Numbered from the stretch's first letter, positions 28,243-36,883 are shown. The stretch is DNA of 64,000 nt from Comamonas sp. JUb58 (GCF_004364775.1 NZ_SOAL01000020.1:1-64000), one strand, 5' to 3'. Numbers and translations: made by a program. Notes: generated by a model not told the origin, from the letters alone.

Positions 28243-29295
28243 ATGCAAGTGCCGTTGAATCAGTTGAGTGCCCAGCTGGGCAAGGGGCTCCGGTCTCTGT
28301 ACACCGTGTATGGCGATGAGCCCCTGCTGGTGGAAGAGGCCGTGGATGCCATCCGGGCCAGCGCGCGCGCCAACGGCTATACCGAGCGCAGCAGCTTTAC
28401 CGTCGCCGGCGCGCATTTTGACTGGAGTGCGGTGCTGGCCGCTGGTGGCAGCCTGAGCCTGTTTGCCGACAAGCAGATCATCGAAGTGCGCATCCCCAGC
28501 GGCAAGCCCGGCAAGGATGGCAGCACGGCGCTGCAGCAGCTGGTCAGCAGCAGTGTGGACAACGACAGCACCCTGACCATCGTGGTGCTGCCGCGCCTGG
28601 ACAAGGCCACCAAGACCGGCGCCTGGTTTACCGCGCTGGACTCGCATGGCATTACCTTGCAGGTCGACAGCATCGAGCGCGCCGCGCTGCCCGCCTGGAT
28701 CGCCCAGCGCCTGCAGCAGCAAAAACAGCATGTCAAAGCCGGTGAAGAAGGCCAGCGCACCCTGGCCTTTTTTGCCGACCGGGTCGAGGGCAACCTGCTC
28801 GCCGCCCACCAGGAAATTCAAAAGCTCGGCCTGCTCTACCCGGCAGGCGAGCTGGGCTTTGAGCAGGTCGAGCAGGCGGTGCTGAATGTCGCCCGCTACG
28901 ACGTGTTCAAGCTCTCGGATGCCGTGCTCTCCGGCCAGGTGCTGCGCACCGAGCGCATGCTCAACGGCCTGCAGGCCGAGGGCGAGGCCGAGGTGCTGGT
29001 GCACTGGGCGCTGGCCGAAGACATCCGCGCGATGAAGCGGGTGAAGGACGCACTGCGCAACGGCCGGCCCATGCCGATGGCCCTGCGCGAGAACCGCGTC
29101 TGGGGCAACAAGGAGCGACATTTTGAGCGCGTGCTGCCCCGCATCAACGATGCCACCGTCGCCCGCCTGCTGCACTCGGCCCATGCGGTTGATGGCATCG
29201 TCAAAGGCCTGAAGGTGCCCGAATGGCCGGCCAACGGCTGGCAGGCGCTGCACCGCCTGGCCTTGCAAACCTGCAAGGCCTGCAGCAGCCGCTGA
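28243..29295 (+). CDS. holA: DNA polymerase III delta subunit
   Basis: Clamp-loader delta subunit, 350 aa from the ATG at 28243 (MQVPLNQLSAQLGKGLRSLY). Family features are the opening VYGDEPLLVEEAVDAIRASA, GSLSLFADKQIIEVRIPSGK, AFFADRVEGNLLAAHQEIQK and a C-terminal helical domain with LVHWALAEDIRAMKRVKDAL. A longer frame starting at 28063 overlaps lptE and is spurious. Last gene of leuS-lptE-holA; a palindrome TGAGAACcGTTCTCA overlaps its stop codon (29293-29307). Confidence 0.95.
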   Translation: MQVPLNQLSAQLGKGLRSLYTVYGDEPLLVEEAVDAIRASARANGYTERSSFTVAGAHFDWSAVLAAGGSLSLFADKQIIEVRIPSGKPGKDGSTALQQLVSSSVDNDSTLTIVVLPRLDKATKTGAWFTALDSHGITLQVDSIERAALPAWIAQRLQQQKQHVKAGEEGQRTLAFFADRVEGNLLAAHQEIQKLGLLYPAGELGFEQVEQAVLNVARYDVFKLSDAVLSGQVLRTERMLNGLQAEGEAEVLVHWALAEDIRAMKRVKDALRNGRPMPMALRENRVWGNKERHFERVLPRINDATVARLLHSAHAVDGIVKGLKVPEWPANGWQALHRLALQTCKACSSR

Positions 29296-29323
29296 GAACC
29301 GTTCTCAACCACCGCTGATGCTT

Positions 29324-29345
29324 ATTCCCTTGATCGATAGGGAAT
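29324..29345. promoter_or_regulatory. Palindrome upstream of metQ operon
   Basis: ATTCCCT-TGATCGAT-AGGGAAT, 7-bp perfect arms, in the 163-bp gap before metQ. A second inverted repeat, CTGTTTT-TGT-AAAACAG (29432-29448), lies 10 bp before the metQ ATG, with a possible -10 TACACT at about 29421. The first looks like a repressor/activator operator, the second like a leader hairpin near the ribosome site. The cognate regulator is unknown. Confidence 0.45.
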
Positions 29346-29458
29346 GCAGGTTCCTGATGACCGCCGCATGACACCGCTGTGCCAAGCCTGGCGCATGCTG
29401 CACTGCAGCAAACGATGGCGTACACTGCGGGCTGTTTTTGTAAAACAGGTTTCATGTC

Positions 29459-30277
29459 ATGAACAAGCGCGCGTTTCTCCACACCAGCCTGGCCGTCCTG
29501 GCCGCCACCTCCTCCGCCTTTGTCTGGGCGGCGGATGCCAGTGCGCCCAAGCTGATCAAGGTGGGCATTCGCGGTGGTGTGGCAGAAGACCTGTGGACCG
29601 AAGTCGCCAAGGTCGCCAAGACCAAGGGCCTGAACCTGGAGCTGGTGGTGATGAGCGCCTCGGTCAGCCCCAATGAGGCGCTGAACAATGGCGACCTGCA
29701 GGCCAACGCCTTCCAGCATCTGCCCTTCCTTGAAGAACAGGTGCGCCAGCGCAGCTACAAGATCAGCGCCGTGGGCACGACGATGATGTCGCCGCTGGCC
29801 TTCTACTCGCGCAAGCACAAGCGCCTGGAAGACCTGCCCCAGGGCGCGCACATCGGCATCACCGATGACGCCAGCAACCAGGCACGGGCGCTGATCGTCT
29901 TGCGCGACCATGGCCTCATCCGCCTGCGCGATGGCTTTGACCCCTTCAGCCCCAAGGCCGGCCCGGCCGACATCATCGACAACCCGCGCAAGCTGCGCTT
30001 TACCGAGGCGCATGCCGTGGTGCTGGCGCGCTCACTGCAGGACATGGATGCGGCGGCCATCACCAGCAACTTCGCCTTCCAGGCCGGCCTGCGCCCCTTC
30101 ATCGATGGCATTGCGGTCGAGAAGAGCGAAGGCAACCCCTACGCGGCCCTGATCGCCGTGCGCAGCCAGGACAAGGATGCGCCCTGGGTGAAGCAACTGG
30201 TCGCCTCGTTCCAGAACGACACGATCCGCCAGCTCATCAACACCAAGTTCAAAGACATGTACGCACCGGCCTTCTGA
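29459..30277 (+). CDS. metQ: MetQ/NlpA-family substrate-binding protein
   Basis: Periplasmic binding protein of a methionine-type ABC importer, 272 aa. The leader MNKRAFLHTSLAVLAATSSA (cleavage likely near VWAADA) has no lipobox cysteine, unlike E. coli MetQ, so it is predicted soluble. NlpA-family signatures are KVGIRGGVAEDLWTEVAKVA, NNGDLQANAFQHLPFLEEQV and a GAHIGITDDASNQARALIVL strand. It is the first gene of metQ-metN-metI (2-bp gap to metN), an order differing from metNIQ. Substrate may be methionine or another sulfur compound. Confidence 0.88.
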   Translation: MNKRAFLHTSLAVLAATSSAFVWAADASAPKLIKVGIRGGVAEDLWTEVAKVAKTKGLNLELVVMSASVSPNEALNNGDLQANAFQHLPFLEEQVRQRSYKISAVGTTMMSPLAFYSRKHKRLEDLPQGAHIGITDDASNQARALIVLRDHGLIRLRDGFDPFSPKAGPADIIDNPRKLRFTEAHAVVLARSLQDMDAAAITSNFAFQAGLRPFIDGIAVEKSEGNPYAALIAVRSQDKDAPWVKQLVASFQNDTIRQLINTKFKDMYAPAF

Positions 30278-30279
30278 GC

Positions 30280-31344
30280 ATGGCCGCGCACATTGTTTTT
30301 GAGCAGGTCGGCAAGCGCTATGACGGCGCAGACGGCCAGCCCGGCGCCATGCAGGCGCTGGCCGATATCAGCTTCGAGATCCGCCGGGGGGAGATCTTCG
30401 GCATCATCGGCCGCAGCGGTGCGGGCAAGTCCACCTTGCTGCGCACCATCAATGCGCTGGAGGTACCCAGCCAGGGCCGCGTGCAGGTGCAGGGCATCGA
30501 CCCAGCCCGCCTGCCCGAGGACGACCTGGTGCAGCTGCGCCGCAAGATCGGCATGATCTTCCAGCACTTCAACCTGCTGTCGTCCAAGACCGTCTGGGAG
30601 AACGTGGCGCTGCCGCTGCGCGTGGCCGGCGCCAGCGCCAGCCAGATGCAGGAGCGCGTGGGCAAGCTGCTCGATCTGGTCGGCCTGTCCAACAAGGCCC
30701 AGGCCTACCCAGCACAACTGTCGGGCGGGCAAAAGCAGCGCGTGGGCATTGCGCGGGCGCTGGTGCATTCGCCCGAGGTACTGCTCTGCGACGAGGCCAC
30801 CTCGGCGCTGGACCCGGAGACCACGCAATCGATTCTGGACCTGCTGCGCGACATCAACCGCCAGCTCGGCCTGACGGTGGTGCTGATCACCCATGACATG
30901 GCCGTCATCCGCGCCATCTGCGACCGCGTGCTGGTGCTGGACCATGGCCGCATGCAGGAACTGGGCGAGGTCTGGTCGGTGTTTGGCGCGCCACAAAGCG
31001 CGGCCTCCCAGGCCATGCTGCATTCGCTCAAGCAAGGCCTGCCGCATGAGGTCGCCCAGCAGCTGCAGCCCACGCCCGATGCCAGCCACAACCAGGCACT
31101 GATCGGCCTGCGCTTTCATGGCCTGCCACCCGGCCAGGGCCTGCCGCTGGCTGCGCTGCAGGCGCTGGAGTCGCTCTGCGGCGGCGCCCAGCTGATCCAT
31201 GGCGGGCTGGACCATCTGCAAGGCCACAGCGTGGGCCAGCTGATCGTGCGCCTGCCGGCCAGCCCCTTGCCGGCTGTGGAGACCCTGCGCCAGGCCGCAG
31301 GCGCCGATACACTGGAGATTCTTGGCTATGTCCAGCCCCATTGA
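30280..31344 (+). CDS. metN: Methionine ABC transporter ATP-binding protein
   Basis: ATPase subunit, 354 aa, with Walker A GRSGAGKST (44-52), signature LSGGQKQRVGIARAL (about 147-161) and Walker B VLLCDEATSALD. The extra C-terminal domain (about 265-350, ending LEILGYV) is the NIL/ACT-like regulatory domain that in E. coli MetN binds methionine and inhibits transport. It overlaps metI by 17 bp. Confidence 0.93.
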   Translation: MAAHIVFEQVGKRYDGADGQPGAMQALADISFEIRRGEIFGIIGRSGAGKSTLLRTINALEVPSQGRVQVQGIDPARLPEDDLVQLRRKIGMIFQHFNLLSSKTVWENVALPLRVAGASASQMQERVGKLLDLVGLSNKAQAYPAQLSGGQKQRVGIARALVHSPEVLLCDEATSALDPETTQSILDLLRDINRQLGLTVVLITHDMAVIRAICDRVLVLDHGRMQELGEVWSVFGAPQSAASQAMLHSLKQGLPHEVAQQLQPTPDASHNQALIGLRFHGLPPGQGLPLAALQALESLCGGAQLIHGGLDHLQGHSVGQLIVRLPASPLPAVETLRQAAGADTLEILGYVQPH

Positions 31345-31981
31345 TAAATACCTGCAGGCCCTGGGCCAGACCCTGCTGATGGTCGGCGTGTCCTCGGTCA
31401 TCGCCATCAGCTGCGGCCTGTTGCTGGCCATTGTGCTGACCGTCACCGGCCCCAAGGGCCTGTATGCGCGCCCGCTGTTCTACAAGGGCCTGTCGGTGCT
31501 GGTGAACATCTTCCGCGCCATCCCCTTCATCATCCTCCTGGTCGCGCTGCTGCCGGTCACCCGCGCGCTGGTGGGCACCACCTTGGGCACCTGGGCCGCC
31601 GTGGTGCCGCTGTCGGCCAACCTGATCCCCTTCTTCGCCCGCATCGCCCAGGTCAGCCTCAACGATGTGGACCATGGCCTGATCGAGGCCGCGCGCGCCA
31701 TGGGTTGCAAACGCTGGCACATCGTGCGCCATGTGCTGCTGCCCGAGGCCCTGCCCGGCATCATCGGCGGCATGACGGTCTGCGTGATCGCCATCGTCAA
31801 CGCCTCGGCCATGGCCGGCGCCGTGGGCGCGGGCGGCCTGGGGGATCTGGCCATCCGCTATGGCTACGAACGCTATGAAACACGGGTGATGTTTGAAGTC
31901 ATCGTCATCCTCGTCGCCCTGGTCTCGGTGCTGCAATTTGCGGGCGAATGGCTCGCACGCCGCGCCAACCACAAACACTGA
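31328..31981 (+). CDS. metI: Methionine ABC transporter permease
   Basis: Inner-membrane permease of 217 aa from the ATG at 31328 (MSSPIDKYLQALGQTLLMVG), with five predicted helices. The cytoplasmic coupling (EAA) loop is VDHGLIEAARAMGCKRWHIV (about 116-135), followed by NASAMAGAVGAGGLGDLAIRYGY, typical of MetI. Its start lies inside the end of metN, so the pair is tightly coupled. Confidence 0.93.
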   Translation: MSSPIDKYLQALGQTLLMVGVSSVIAISCGLLLAIVLTVTGPKGLYARPLFYKGLSVLVNIFRAIPFIILLVALLPVTRALVGTTLGTWAAVVPLSANLIPFFARIAQVSLNDVDHGLIEAARAMGCKRWHIVRHVLLPEALPGIIGGMTVCVIAIVNASAMAGAVGAGGLGDLAIRYGYERYETRVMFEVIVILVALVSVLQFAGEWLARRANHKH

Positions 31982-31997
31982 ATCTGAAGGAGTTGCC

Positions 31998-32516
31998 ATG
32001 AGCCTCAACGAATTTCTGGTCCACAAGCGCAAGGCGGTTCTGGCCCGCGACCAGCGCATCACCGATGGCGAAGTGGGCCCCAGCCCGCTGCATGCCAAGG
32101 TGACGGCCGAGGGCCGCACCGGCCTGCGCCGCATGCGCATCCGCGACCACCAGATCATCAGCGACAGCGCCAACGGCTTTGCCGGCTACGACCTGGGCCC
32201 CAGCTCGCCCGAGCTGCAACTGGGCGTGCTGGGCACCTGCATGGTGCACATTTTCGAGATCCAGGCCGCCGCGATGCAGGTGCCGCTCGATAGCGTCGAG
32301 GTCGATGTCTGGGGCAGCATGGACGCGCGCGCCGGCACCCCCGGCTTTGAATCCCTGCCCCGTGGCCTGCAGGGCATCCGCTATGAAGTGCGCCTGGGCT
32401 CGCCCGCCAGCGATCTGCAGATCGATGCGCTGTATGCATCGGTGGAAAGCACCTGCCCCATCCTGAGCCTGCTGCGCAACCCGCAGGAGGTGCATGGCCA
32501 GTTGGTGCGCGTATGA
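31998..32516 (+). CDS. OsmC-family peroxiredoxin-like protein
   Basis: A 172-aa OsmC/Ohr-superfamily protein with AAGGAG 6 bp before the ATG at 31998. The two conserved cysteines are present: one in LGVLGTCMVHIFEIQA (about residue 80) and one in STCPILSLLRNP (about 153), which in the family form a thiol pair reducing organic hydroperoxides. It follows metI by 16 bp, so it is probably in the metQNI operon, hinting at sulfur or peroxide handling. Which hydroperoxide it acts on cannot be told. Confidence 0.82.
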   Translation: MSLNEFLVHKRKAVLARDQRITDGEVGPSPLHAKVTAEGRTGLRRMRIRDHQIISDSANGFAGYDLGPSSPELQLGVLGTCMVHIFEIQAAAMQVPLDSVEVDVWGSMDARAGTPGFESLPRGLQGIRYEVRLGSPASDLQIDALYASVESTCPILSLLRNPQEVHGQLVRV

Positions 32517-32923
32517 CGATGCCCGCACTGCAGTTCGGTTACACCATCGTCTATGTGCCCGATGTTGCCGCATCGCTGGCCTTTTTCTCGCAGGCCTTTG
32601 GCCTGGCCACCCGTTTTCTGCACCCCTCGGGCAGCTACGGCGAACTGGAAACCGGCGCCACCACCTTGGCCTTTGCCGACCATGCGCTGGGCCACGCCAA
32701 CTTCAGCGGCGGCCATGTGGCAGCCTCGGAATCGGCCCAGCCACTGGGTGTGGAGATCGCCCTGGTCAGCGGCGATGTGGCTGCGGCCTACGAGCGCGCA
32801 CTGGCCGCCGGTGCGACTGCCTTGGCAGCACCGACCACCAAGCCCTGGGGCCAGATGGTTGCCTATGTGCGCTGCCCGGATGGCAGCCTGGTGGAACTGT
32901 GCTCGCCGGTGGTTAGTGCCTAA
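32513..32923 (+). CDS. VOC (glyoxalase/bleomycin-resistance) family protein
   Basis: A 136-aa single-module VOC protein: GYTIVYVPDVAASLAFFSQA opens the fold and MVAYVRCPDGSLVELCSPV closes it with the usual metal-ligand Glu near the C-terminus. Members are metal-dependent isomerases, dioxygenases or binding proteins; the exact activity is unknown. Its ATG overlaps the OsmC stop (ATGA), so the two are co-translated. Its stop overlaps by 4 bp the stop of the convergent gene on the other strand. Confidence 0.85.
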   Translation: MTMPALQFGYTIVYVPDVAASLAFFSQAFGLATRFLHPSGSYGELETGATTLAFADHALGHANFSGGHVAASESAQPLGVEIALVSGDVAAAYERALAAGATALAAPTTKPWGQMVAYVRCPDGSLVELCSPVVSA

Positions 32924-33537
32924 GGCAACGCCTGCGTATCAAACATGGTGCGCCGCGTATTCGTGAAATGCGGCCGCACCCGCGCACTCCAATCTGTCCC
33001 CCGCACCGCCAGCCAGGCCGGGCAGCCCATCACCTCGGCATCGACCAGGTCATAGCAGGCGAGCGACAGCGGCCCATGGTCCAGGTTCAGGTAGCGAAAG
33101 GCCTGGGCGGTGCCGGCCACGCTGGCCAAGCCGGGCAGATGCTCCTGGTCATACCAGGCAAATAGATCGTCCTGCCAACCAACCTCGGGGTCCATCTCGA
33201 CGGCGTAGTGCACGGGAGTGGCCTCGCCCTGGGCGGGGCCGATGCGCTGCATCACCAGCTGCAGGCGCGATAGCTCGCAAGCCGCCAAGCCGGCGCTGCC
33301 CGCGCCCTGCAAGCGGCGCTCGGCCTGCAGCGTTTGATCGGTGCTCAGCGGCTGCGGGTTGCCGAGTGCAAAGTACAGATAGGCGATGCCTTGGGGCTGC
33401 TGGGCCACGCGCAGCAAACGCAGATCGGCCAAGTCCTGGCGCAGCAGCGCCAGGGCGGTCTGCGCCAGCGTGGTGGCGGTTTCATGCGCCGCCGGCGTGC
33501 AGCGCAGCAGCAGGCTGTCGATGACAGGTGTGGACAT
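32920..33537 (-). CDS. Unknown protein with EthD-like C-terminal half
   Basis: A 205-aa soluble protein not assigned with confidence. The C-terminal half (DLFAWYDQEHLPGLASVAGT then AQAFRYLNLDHGP) resembles a ferredoxin-like alpha+beta barrel of EthD/stress-responsive small enzymes, with W-Y-D-x-E-H-L as the most striking motif. The N-terminal half (residues 1-80) could be a second, degenerate repeat of the same fold. It is the last gene of the minus-strand catabolic operon and its ATG overlaps the preceding gene's stop (TGATG), so it is translated with the CMD-like protein. Confidence 0.65.
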   Translation of the reverse strand: MSTPVIDSLLLRCTPAAHETATTLAQTALALLRQDLADLRLLRVAQQPQGIAYLYFALGNPQPLSTDQTLQAERRLQGAGSAGLAACELSRLQLVMQRIGPAQGEATPVHYAVEMDPEVGWQDDLFAWYDQEHLPGLASVAGTAQAFRYLNLDHGPLSLACYDLVDAEVMGCPAWLAVRGTDWSARVRPHFTNTRRTMFDTQALP

Positions 33538-34055
33538 CAGTGGCCAATCTCAAAGGCGTTCAAGAAGCGCGACACCATGTTGTAGGCGCCGATGGTGGCA
33601 AACAGCTCCACCTGCTCTTGCGCATTGAAGCGGGCGGCCACCTGCGCAAACAGGGGCTCGGGCACCTGCAGATCGCGGGTCAGTGCATCGGTCACGGCGA
33701 TGGCAAGCTGCTGCAGGCCGTCCCAGGCCGGGCTGGCGCTGGTGCCGGTGTCGCGCGTCGCATCGATGGCGGCCTGCGTCACACCGGCCTTGAGCGCATG
33801 CGGCACATGGGCATCGAACTCATAGGCGGCCTGGTTGAGCATGGCCACCCGCAGGATGATCAGCTCGCGCAGCCCGGCATCGATGCTGCTGTAATTGCGC
33901 ACGGCAGAGAGCATCTGCTCCCAGCCCTTGGCAATGGCGGGGCTGTGCAGCAGCACCTGGTAGAGCGGCGAGATGCGGCCACGCTCGGCCTGGATCTGTT
34001 GCTCCAACTCCGCCAGGGCACTGCGGGTGCCTGGCTCAATCGCTTCAATGCGCAT
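33537..34055 (-). CDS. Carboxymuconolactone decarboxylase-like protein
   Basis: A 172-aa all-helical CMD/AhpD-fold protein: GRISPLYQVLLHSPAIAKGW, then LRELIILRVAMLNQAAYEFDAH (core helix, about 62-83). It lacks the CxxC of AhpD and instead has YEFDAH, as in non-peroxidatic CMD proteins, so decarboxylation/isomerisation of a lactone or ring-cleavage acid is more likely than peroxidase activity. It lies 15 bp after the Bug receptor and overlaps the downstream unknown gene. Confidence 0.85.
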   Translation of the reverse strand: MRIEAIEPGTRSALAELEQQIQAERGRISPLYQVLLHSPAIAKGWEQMLSAVRNYSSIDAGLRELIILRVAMLNQAAYEFDAHVPHALKAGVTQAAIDATRDTGTSASPAWDGLQQLAIAVTDALTRDLQVPEPLFAQVAARFNAQEQVELFATIGAYNMVSRFLNAFEIGH

Positions 34056-34070
34056 GGCAGTCTTTCAATC

Positions 34071-35057
34071 TCAATCGGGGGTGATGCGGTTGCGGCGGAT
34101 GATGGCGGTCCACTTTTCCGTGTCGGTCGCCAGCTGCTGGGCCAGCGCTTCAGGGCTGGAGCCCACCACCTCGGCACCCGAGGCCTCGATCTTGCGCTGC
34201 ACATCGGGTGCATGCAAGGCCGCATGAATGGCGCGGCTCAGGCTGGCCGCCACCTGGGGGCTGGTGCCCTTGGGTGCAAACACCGCATACCAGTTGTTCG
34301 AATCGACGCCCTTGTAGCCCAGCTCGTCAAAGGTGGGGACATTCGGGTAGCGGGCGCTGCGCTTGGCAGCGGCGATGCCCACGGGCCGGAACTTGCCGCT
34401 GTCGATGGCGCCCACCAGGCCCGGAATATCGCCAAAGAAGCCATCGACATGGCCGGCCATCAGGTCGGTGATGGCGGGGGCGGCGCCCTTGTAGGGCACA
34501 TGCATCAGGTTCAGGCCAGCCGATTCATTGAGCTGGATAGCAGCCAGATGCGGCACGCTGCCGGTACCTGACGAGGCCATGGTCATCGGCTTGTCCTTGC
34601 GCTGGCTGGCGGCCTGCACAAACTCCTTGCCGTCCTTGAAGCTGGTCTGCGCGTTGACCACCATGATCTCCACGTTGTTGACCACCAGCGAGACGGGCAC
34701 CAGGTCGCTGGCGGGCTTGTAGTTCAGCTTCGGATAGAGCGCGGGGTTGATGGCCACCGCGCCTACGCTGGTCAGCCACAGGGTCTTGCCATCGGGTGCG
34801 GAGCGGATCACGCTGTCGGCGGCAATCGCGCCGTTGGCGCCGGGCTTGTTTTCCACAATCACCGGATGGCCCAATTCCTTGGCCAGCTGCTGCGACATGC
34901 TGCGCGCAATGAAGTCCACCGGGCCGCCTGGCGGAAAAGCCACCAAGAGGCGCGTCATATCGCTTTGCGCCATGGCGCTGCTGGCGCAGCCCAGGGCCGT
35001 GCCCAGCAAGGCGGCGTGCAGCCACTGGCGGGCGGAGGGAAAGGCTTGGAATCGCAT
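34071..35057 (-). CDS. Bug-family (tripartite tricarboxylate transporter) receptor
   Basis: Periplasmic solute receptor of the BugT/TctC family, 328 aa. A Sec leader (MRFQAFPSARQWLHAALLGT, then ALGCASSAMA) is followed by RLLVAFPPGGPVDFIARSMS and HPVIVENKPGANGAIAADSV, the two signature segments. No TctA/TctB permease genes are near; such orphan Bugs are abundant in Comamonadaceae and bind small carboxylates. Embedded in the hydrolase-SDR-CMD operon, it probably captures or senses that pathway's substrate. Confidence 0.92.
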   Translation of the reverse strand: MRFQAFPSARQWLHAALLGTALGCASSAMAQSDMTRLLVAFPPGGPVDFIARSMSQQLAKELGHPVIVENKPGANGAIAADSVIRSAPDGKTLWLTSVGAVAINPALYPKLNYKPASDLVPVSLVVNNVEIMVVNAQTSFKDGKEFVQAASQRKDKPMTMASSGTGSVPHLAAIQLNESAGLNLMHVPYKGAAPAITDLMAGHVDGFFGDIPGLVGAIDSGKFRPVGIAAAKRSARYPNVPTFDELGYKGVDSNNWYAVFAPKGTSPQVAASLSRAIHAALHAPDVQRKIEASGAEVVGSSPEALAQQLATDTEKWTAIIRRNRITPD

Positions 35058-35087
35058 GGTTGTCTCCTTGTTTAGTCTTGTCTTGCT

Positions 35088-35921
35088 TTATCCGCAGCGC
35101 ACGGTCATACCGCCGTCCACCACAATCTCGGTGCCCGTCACAAAGCGCGATTCGTCACAGGCCAGGAACAGCGCGGCATTGGCGGTGTCACGCCCATCGC
35201 CCATGAAGGGCAGTGGAATACGCGCCTGGCGCTGGGCCAGCAGCGCCTCGACATCGCCACCCGCGCGCTGGCCGGCCAAGCGGGTCTCGACCATGGGCGT
35301 GTGCAACTGGCCGGGCACGACGGTGTTCACGCGGATGCGGTGCGGCGCATACTGCACGGCCAGCACCTTGGAAAACTGGATCACCGCGGCCTTGCTTGAT
35401 GCATAGGCGATCTGCGCTGCACCGGTCCAGCGCATGCCCGAGGTCGACGAGATATTGACGATGCTGCCTGCGCCCTGCGCCTGCATCAGCGGCAGCACCG
35501 CCTTGCAGCACAGAAACACGCTCTTGAGGTTGTAGTCCAGCTGGGCATCCCAGACCGCTTCGTCCATCTCCACCGGCCCGCCCTTGGCCGAGCCGCCCAC
35601 GTTGTTGACCAGCACATCGATGCGCCCCAGCGCCGCCTGGCAGGCCTGCACCGATGCGGCAATCGACGCCGGGTCCATCACATCGCAATGGCCCGCGACA
35701 AACTGGCCACCGGCACCGCGGATGCTGTCTTCGGTCTCGCGCAGCGCCTCGGCATTGCGGTCCACGCCAAACACCAGTGCGCCTTCCTGCGCAAAGCGGA
35801 TCGCGGTGGCGCGGCCATTGCCCCAGCCGGCGCCTGCGGCCCCGGCACCGGTGATGTAGACCACCTTGCCGGCCAGCCGGCCTTGCGGGTTGACGGGGGT
35901 GTGGGCATCAAAAATCGGCAT
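35088..35921 (-). CDS. SDR-family NAD(P)-dependent oxidoreductase
   Basis: A 277-aa classical short-chain dehydrogenase. The cofactor motif is unusually long, TGAGAAGAGWGNGRA (24-38), a variant with a GWGNG extension. NNVGG (106-110) and catalytic S158, Y173 and K177 (YASSK) are intact, and GQLHTPMVE and VTGTEIVVDGGMTV follow the family pattern. Asp/Arg in FGVDRNAE after beta-2 suggests an NAD preference. It sits between the amidohydrolase and Bug receptor, likely oxidising a hydroxyl of the pathway intermediate. Confidence 0.9.
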   Translation of the reverse strand: MPIFDAHTPVNPQGRLAGKVVYITGAGAAGAGWGNGRATAIRFAQEGALVFGVDRNAEALRETEDSIRGAGGQFVAGHCDVMDPASIAASVQACQAALGRIDVLVNNVGGSAKGGPVEMDEAVWDAQLDYNLKSVFLCCKAVLPLMQAQGAGSIVNISSTSGMRWTGAAQIAYASSKAAVIQFSKVLAVQYAPHRIRVNTVVPGQLHTPMVETRLAGQRAGGDVEALLAQRQARIPLPFMGDGRDTANAALFLACDESRFVTGTEIVVDGGMTVRCG

Positions 35922-35942
35922 GCTTTATTCCTCGTGCACGGT

Positions 35943-36830
35943 TCAGGCGGCGAAGCGGTAGAGGCGCTGGGGGTTGTCCACCAGCAGGGCCTGCAGATGC
36001 GCCGGGTTGGCGCTGAACTGCGCCAGCGCATCGACCAGCAGGCCGTCATCGGGCACATGGGTGTGGTTGGGGTGCGGCCAGTCACTGCCCCAGAGCACGC
36101 GGTCGGGCACATGGGCCACCAGCTCCTGCGCCCGCGCAATGCCGTGCTCGTAGGGCGGCGTCGCATCGATGCGGTCGATACCGCTGACCTTGACGTGGAA
36201 CAGCGGCTGCTCCAGAAGCCGCAGCAGTGCCTGGAAATCGGCACCCTCCCGGCCCAGCGTCGCATCGACACGGCCCATGTGGTCGATCACCACCGGGCAG
36301 GCCGATTGCTGCAGCACGGGGCCCAGGCTGTGGATCAGCGCGCTCTCAAAATGGATCTGCAGGTGCATGCCCAGGTCGGCCAGCATCGGCGTCAAGGCCA
36401 CCACGTCCTCGACCGAGGCGCCGGTGTTCAGGTGCTTCATGAAGTTGAAGCGGATCGCCCGAAAGCCGGCCGCCGCCAGGCGCTGCAGCTCGGTACGCGT
36501 GACCGACAGCGGCACCAGGGCCACACCCAGGTAGCGGCCGCCGCCATGCGCAATCGCATCCTCGACCACGCGGTTGTCATAGCCATGGCAGGCCGATTGC
36601 ACGATAACGCAGCGGCTGATACCCAGATGGCGGTGCAGCGCAAACAAGGTGTCCTTGCCGGCATCGGCGGGGGTGAAGCTGCGCGGCTCGGCATACGGAA
36701 AGGCATCCACCGGGCCAAATACATGCACATGGCTGTCACAGCTGCCAGCGGGCAGCACCAGGCTGGGCTTGGAGGGCGCCAGCATATAGGTCTGTACGGG
36801 TTGCTGGAGGTCGGAGGTCGGGGCGTTCAT
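35943..36830 (-). CDS. Amidohydrolase, 2-pyrone-4,6-dicarboxylate lactonase-like
   Basis: A 295-aa amidohydrolase-superfamily TIM barrel resembling LigI-type lactonases. CDSHVHVFGPVDAFPYAEPR (31-50) carries H34 and H36; IRFNFMKHLNTGAS, VVIDHMGRVDA and VLWGSDWPHPNHTHVPDDGL match the PDC hydrolase pattern, with the catalytic Asp in SDWPHP. In LigI it opens the pyrone lactone ring; here the substrate is unknown, perhaps another lactone. First gene of the operon, divergent from a LysR regulator 93 bp away. Confidence 0.88.
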   Translation of the reverse strand: MNAPTSDLQQPVQTYMLAPSKPSLVLPAGSCDSHVHVFGPVDAFPYAEPRSFTPADAGKDTLFALHRHLGISRCVIVQSACHGYDNRVVEDAIAHGGGRYLGVALVPLSVTRTELQRLAAAGFRAIRFNFMKHLNTGASVEDVVALTPMLADLGMHLQIHFESALIHSLGPVLQQSACPVVIDHMGRVDATLGREGADFQALLRLLEQPLFHVKVSGIDRIDATPPYEHGIARAQELVAHVPDRVLWGSDWPHPNHTHVPDDGLLVDALAQFSANPAHLQALLVDNPQRLYRFAA

Positions 36831-36883
36831 GCAAGGCCATCAAAGAGTCGTCTTGAGCGCATTGTGGAACTGCCGCATTTTTG

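Noticed and set aside
32920..32923. 4-bp stop-stop overlap of convergent VOC and unknown genes (also 50269-50272)
   Set aside because: Common in compact bacterial genomes; no special meaning inferred.
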